Of a stretch of 7,069 nucleotides of DNA, positions 4,902 to 7,069 are shown one piece after another. This DNA is from JBBPYA01 sp038200385. Its GTDB lineage: Bacteria > Actinomycetota > Actinomycetes > Mycobacteriales > Geodermatophilaceae. The translations under genes were made by a program, and so were the position numbers. The notes beneath the pieces are model-generated. The model saw nothing but the letters and a program-made list of their open reading frames with translations. It made no database searches and had not been told where the DNA came from. Positions within the stretch are counted from its first letter, which is position 1. Every line of letters starts with the position of its first letter. The stretch spans positions 1-7,069 of the forward strand of contig JBBPYA010000039.1 of assembly GCA_038200385.1 (NCBI GenBank), in the 5' to 3' direction.

Positions 4902-5620
4902 CAGAACACCAGGCGGGCGATCGGGTCCCGGTCGACGTCCGGATCCGGGTCGCAGCGCCTGGTCAGGTCCGGGCCGTCGTTGGCGACGTTGCCCACCGCC
5001 GACCCGACCGGGCGGATCTCCAACTCGTCCAGGTCCTCGGCGGGGGGCGCGAGCAACTCGGCGGGATCGGGATGCGCCGGGTCCAGCCAGCCGCGGTGTC
5101 GCCCGCGCGGCAGCACCAGTGGCATCCGGGCGTGCACCCGGACCAGCGGGCCGACCGCCGCGGTCGTCACGATCGTCACGGTGAGCAGCCGCTCCAGGCC
5201 CCAAATCTCCCAGAGCCCGGCGAACACCAGCCCGCCGCCGTTGCGGGGCGTCAGGTAATAGGCCTGCTTGCCGGGTCCGGCGCCGTCGCGGACCCACTCG
5301 TACCAGCCGTCGGCGGGAACCAGGCACCGGCGTCGGGCGAACGCGCTACGGAAGGCCGGCAGTCGCTGGACGGTCTCCGCCCGCGCGTTGATGTGACGGG
5401 CGGCCCGGCGGAGGTCCGGCGCCCACGACGGCACGAGGCCCCAGCGGGCCACGGACAGCTCGCGTACCCCGTCGCCTACCCGGGTCCGGACGGTGAGCAC
5501 GGGGTCGGTCGGGGCGATGTTGTAGTCCGGCCCGGGCAGGTCCGAGGCGGTCCCTTCAACGGCCTCGTAGGCGACCATCAGGTCCTCGGGGCTGCGCGAG
5601 GCGGCGTAACGACCACACAT
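4901..5620 (-). CDS. SOS-response-associated peptidase family protein (SRAP, YedK/HMCES-like)
   Basis: Binds abasic sites in single-stranded DNA and forms a thiazolidine DNA-protein crosslink through its N-terminal cysteine, shielding the lesion. The 239-aa product has the full SRAP set: MCGRYAAS with catalytic Cys2 exposed after Met removal, YNIAPTDPVLTV (33-44), RWGLVPSWAPD (59-69), NARAET (78-83, Asn78), RRCLVPADGWYEW (97-109, Glu108) and HARMPLVLP (163-171, His163). These match Cys2, Asn75, Glu105 and His160 of E. coli YedK. ATG 5620 is certain because Cys must be residue 2; the upstream open frame is not used. It follows the DinB-like gene by 11 nt and overlaps the hydrolase start by one base. 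M. tuberculosis Rv3226c is the neighbourhood counterpart next to aroA. No LexA box is seen nearby. Confidence 0.95.
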   Translation of the reverse strand: MCGRYAASRSPEDLMVAYEAVEGTASDLPGPDYNIAPTDPVLTVRTRVGDGVRELSVARWGLVPSWAPDLRRAARHINARAETVQRLPAFRSAFARRRCLVPADGWYEWVRDGAGPGKQAYYLTPRNGGGLVFAGLWEIWGLERLLTVTIVTTAAVGPLVRVHARMPLVLPRGRHRGWLDPAHPDPAELLAPPAEDLDELEIRPVGSAVGNVANDGPDLTRRCDPDPDVDRDPIARLVF

Positions 5621-5631
5621 CGGCGTACCGG

Positions 5632-6360
5632 TCAGCCGGTGGCGTCGCTCATCGCGGCCCGTAGCCCGGCAACCGCAGCAGGATCGCCGTCCACGCGGAC
5701 GACGTCGTCGGGCAGCCGCCCCCACAGCCAGAGGTACAGCTCCGCCGCCCCCGCGTGGACGACCGCATCCGGGGTCGCCTCCACCGACGGTTCCCCGATG
5801 CGGACCTGCCCGCGCTCGAGGAGCACCAGCCAGGACCGTTCTCCCGCCCGCAGCCCGACCCGAGCGGTCGGTCCGGGTTGAGGCCGGTCCGACCGGTCTC
5901 CAGCGAGGAAGAAGTCGAGGACCTCGTCGATGCCGTCGACGGCCAGCGCGTCGTCAACGAGGGTGGCGGCGCCGGTGGCCTGTTCCACGTCGACGCGGTG
6001 TACGACGGTTTCCTGGGCCATCCGCCGGTACCAGAAGCCAACCGTCTGGTCGGTGAGCCGCCAGGTCGGTGCGGGATCGGCGGGGTCGTGCTCGCCGAGT
6101 ACCGCCAGCAACTCATCGGTCCGCTCCCGCAGCCATTCGATCGGGCCCCGCCCGTGCGGCGGCGGTGGCCAGGGGTCCGGCCGACGCTGCCGGCGGATGC
6201 CCTCCACCTTGTGCAGGTAGACGTGCCCGAGATGGTCGAGCAGGTCGGCGACCCGCCACGGCTCACAGGCCGGCACGGTGGCGTCCAACCGGCCGGCGGC
6301 GGCGGCCAGCAGCAAGGTCGCGTCCGCCCGGATATGCCCGAGGTAGCGCTGCATGTCCAC
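5632..6360 (-). CDS. DinB-like / mycothiol-dependent maleylpyruvate isomerase family protein
   Basis: 242 aa with a four-helix DinB-type metal-binding N-domain and a C-terminal maleylpyruvate-isomerase C-like domain. WRVADLLDHLGHVYLHKVEG (35-54) supplies His43/His46, and MAQETVVHRVDVEQATG (114-130) supplies Glu117 and His121 in the E-x3-H spacing of the mycothiol-dependent isomerase metal site. ARVGLRAGERSWLVLLE (166-182) and VVHAGAAELYLWLWGRLP (200-217) belong to the C-terminal domain. Such proteins are common in actinobacteria; most are probably mycothiol-linked transferases or isomerases whose substrate is unknown. The start is taken as GTG 6360, 6 nt after a TAGCCT hexamer; ATG 6354 (two codons on) is the alternative. 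It heads the operon with SRAP and the hydrolase and is divergent from aroA. Next to sigR a thiol-redox role is attractive but unproven, as no sigma-R promoter precedes it. Confidence 0.85.
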   Translation of the reverse strand: MDMQRYLGHIRADATLLLAAAAGRLDATVPACEPWRVADLLDHLGHVYLHKVEGIRRQRRPDPWPPPPHGRGPIEWLRERTDELLAVLGEHDPADPAPTWRLTDQTVGFWYRRMAQETVVHRVDVEQATGAATLVDDALAVDGIDEVLDFFLAGDRSDRPQPGPTARVGLRAGERSWLVLLERGQVRIGEPSVEATPDAVVHAGAAELYLWLWGRLPDDVVRVDGDPAAVAGLRAAMSDATG

Positions 6361-6366
6361 CCCGCG

Positions 6367-6372
6367 AGGCTA
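6367..6372 (-). promoter_or_regulatory. -10 hexamer TAGCCT of the DinB-like/SRAP/hydrolase operon
   Basis: TAGCCT fits TANNNT and ends 6 nt before GTG 6360, the same geometry as at the GNAT and ybaK genes. No Shine-Dalgarno lies at the right distance, so a leaderless operon mRNA is predicted. No clear -35 is visible. Confidence 0.5.
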
Positions 6373-6443
6373 GATGATCGACTCCACCCGATCGGCTCAT
6401 GGCTCGCGGCGTTCTCGCGCTCGGAGTCGGCCGCCTGCTCGGG

Positions 6444-6449
6444 CACACT
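6444..6449 (+). promoter_or_regulatory. Weak -10-like hexamer CACACT before aroA
   Basis: CACACT differs from TANNNT only at the first base and ends 6 nt before GTG 6456, repeating the leaderless geometry of three other genes here. The base mismatch at the most important position lowers confidence. No Shine-Dalgarno precedes the GTG at normal spacing. Confidence 0.35.
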
Positions 6450-6455
6450 GTCGGG

Positions 6456-7069
6456 GTGAGCGCCCCGTGGCAGGCACCGCACGCCGACCGGCCCGTCGAC
6501 GCGGTGATCAGCCTGCCCGGTTCCAAGTCGATGACGAACCGCGCGCTGGTGCTGGCCGCGCTCGGCGGCCGGCCGACGCGGCTGCGCGATCCCCTGGACG
6601 CGCGGGACACCAGGCTGATGGCCGCCGCCCTGGGCGAGCTGGGTGTGTCCGTGGAACGCACCGACACCGACTGGACGGTCCGGCCGGGCGCACTGTCCGG
6701 ATCGTGCACCGTCGACGTCGGCAACGCCGGAACGGTGATGCGCTTCCTGCTGCCGGTGGCCGCCCTGGCCGACGGACCGGTGCATTTCGACGGTGACCCG
6801 CGGGTACGGGAACGTCCGGTGGCCGCCCTGGTCGGGGCGTTGCGCGCGCTCGGTTCCGACGTGGCCGGCGACGCGCTCCCGCTCACCGTGTGCGGAAGGG
6901 GCGGCCTGCTCGGCGGGGAGGTCGAGCTGGACGCCTCGCAGTCCTCGCAGGTCGTCAGCGCGCTGCTGTTGGTCGGCTGCCGCTTCGACATGGGCCTCAC
7001 CGTCCGGCCGCTCGGTCCGCCGGTGCCCTCGCAGCCGCACATCCAGATGACGATCGCGATGCTCCGCGC
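6456..7069 (+). CDS. aroA: 3-phosphoshikimate 1-carboxyvinyltransferase (EPSP synthase), 5' part
   Basis: Sixth step of the shikimate pathway: transfers the enolpyruvyl group of PEP to shikimate-3-phosphate. 204 residues are visible of about 430-450, with the end beyond the right edge. Motifs in order: ISLPGSKSMTNRALVLAAL (18-36, Lys24 of the phosphate-binding GSKS), LDARDTRLM (47-55), VGNAGTVMRFLLP (88-100, the PEP-binding GNAGT loop), RVRERPVAAL (116-125) and ASQSSQVVSALLL (160-172, shikimate-binding SSQ). GTG 6456 was chosen because it gives the same distance to GSKS as mycobacterial AroA (Lys at residue 23-24) and no upstream start is in frame with conserved sequence. The residue after GNAGTVMR is Phe where E. 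coli has Pro101; M. tuberculosis also has Phe there as I recall. The gene is divergent from the DinB-like operon, with 95 nt between the two starts. Confidence 0.96.
   Translation, partial: MSAPWQAPHADRPVDAVISLPGSKSMTNRALVLAALGGRPTRLRDPLDARDTRLMAAALGELGVSVERTDTDWTVRPGALSGSCTVDVGNAGTVMRFLLPVAALADGPVHFDGDPRVRERPVAALVGALRALGSDVAGDALPLTVCGRGGLLGGEVELDASQSSQVVSALLLVGCRFDMGLTVRPLGPPVPSQPHIQMTIAMLR

Noticed and set aside
5621..5725. 35-residue upstream extension of the SRAP frame
   Set aside because: SRAP proteins need the catalytic cysteine as residue 2, which is only met by ATG 5620; the extension overlaps the DinB-like gene.
6374..7050. Open frames overlapping aroA on both strands, up to 463 aa on the minus strand
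   Set aside because: These are GC-rich shadow frames. The aroA frame itself carries all EPSP synthase motifs and simply has no stop because it leaves the window.
1..7069. Mobile element, prophage, CRISPR or defence island
   Set aside because: No transposase, integrase, terminal repeats, direct-repeat arrays or composition break was seen; most genes belong to a known conserved actinobacterial gene order.

Overview
The window is very GC-rich and densely coded, with GTG starts, leaderless-type promoters and an anti-sigma/sigma pair of the mycothiol redox type. It therefore comes from a high-GC actinobacterium. The gene order pdtaS – small biotinyl protein – rsrA/rshA – sigR/sigH – ybaK – SRAP – aroA matches, from memory, the Mycobacterium tuberculosis block Rv3220c–Rv3227, so this looks like a conserved actinobacterial chromosomal neighbourhood and not a mobile island. 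Genus cannot be decided from the sequence. I see no tRNA, rRNA, CRISPR array, insertion sequence or phage gene, and no gene-free stretch longer than 300 bases.

Layout: (1) 1-654, minus strand: the N-terminal half of the sensor kinase PdtaS, running off the left edge. (2) 695-1207, plus: a GNAT acetyltransferase divergent from pdtaS. (3) 1220-2420, minus: an apparent two-gene operon encoding a shortened biotin-carboxylase-like protein without the ATP-grasp core, followed by a 72-aa stand-alone biotin carrier protein (TB7.3 type). (4) 2496-2570, plus: the 24-aa ribosomal protein bL37, followed by two tandem hairpins. (5) 2617-3545, minus: sigR and its zinc anti-sigma factor, with overlapping stop and start codons, behind a near-perfect sigma-R promoter (GGAAT-N18-GTT). 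(6) 3724-4203, plus: a YbaK-type deacylase whose -10 hexamer abuts the sigma-R promoter. (7) 4290-6360, minus: a three-gene operon of a DinB/maleylpyruvate-isomerase-type protein, an SRAP (YedK/HMCES) protein and a small alpha/beta hydrolase. (8) 6456-7069, plus: the 5' two-fifths or so of aroA, running off the right edge.

Working picture: the centre is a thiol-oxidation switch. Reduced, zinc-bound RsrA holds SigR; oxidation releases SigR, which should transcribe its own operon from the promoter at 3686-3711. The frame is open from the expected transcript start, so the induced mRNA could also encode a longer SigR with a 44-residue Arg-rich N-terminal extension, as described for Streptomyces sigma-R'. 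The strongest candidate for something undescribed is the intact but apparently catalytically dead biotin-carboxylase-like gene paired with the orphan biotin carrier. Four genes (GNAT, ybaK, the DinB-like gene and aroA) share one start architecture: a -10-like hexamer exactly 6 nt before a GTG start codon, which predicts leaderless mRNAs.
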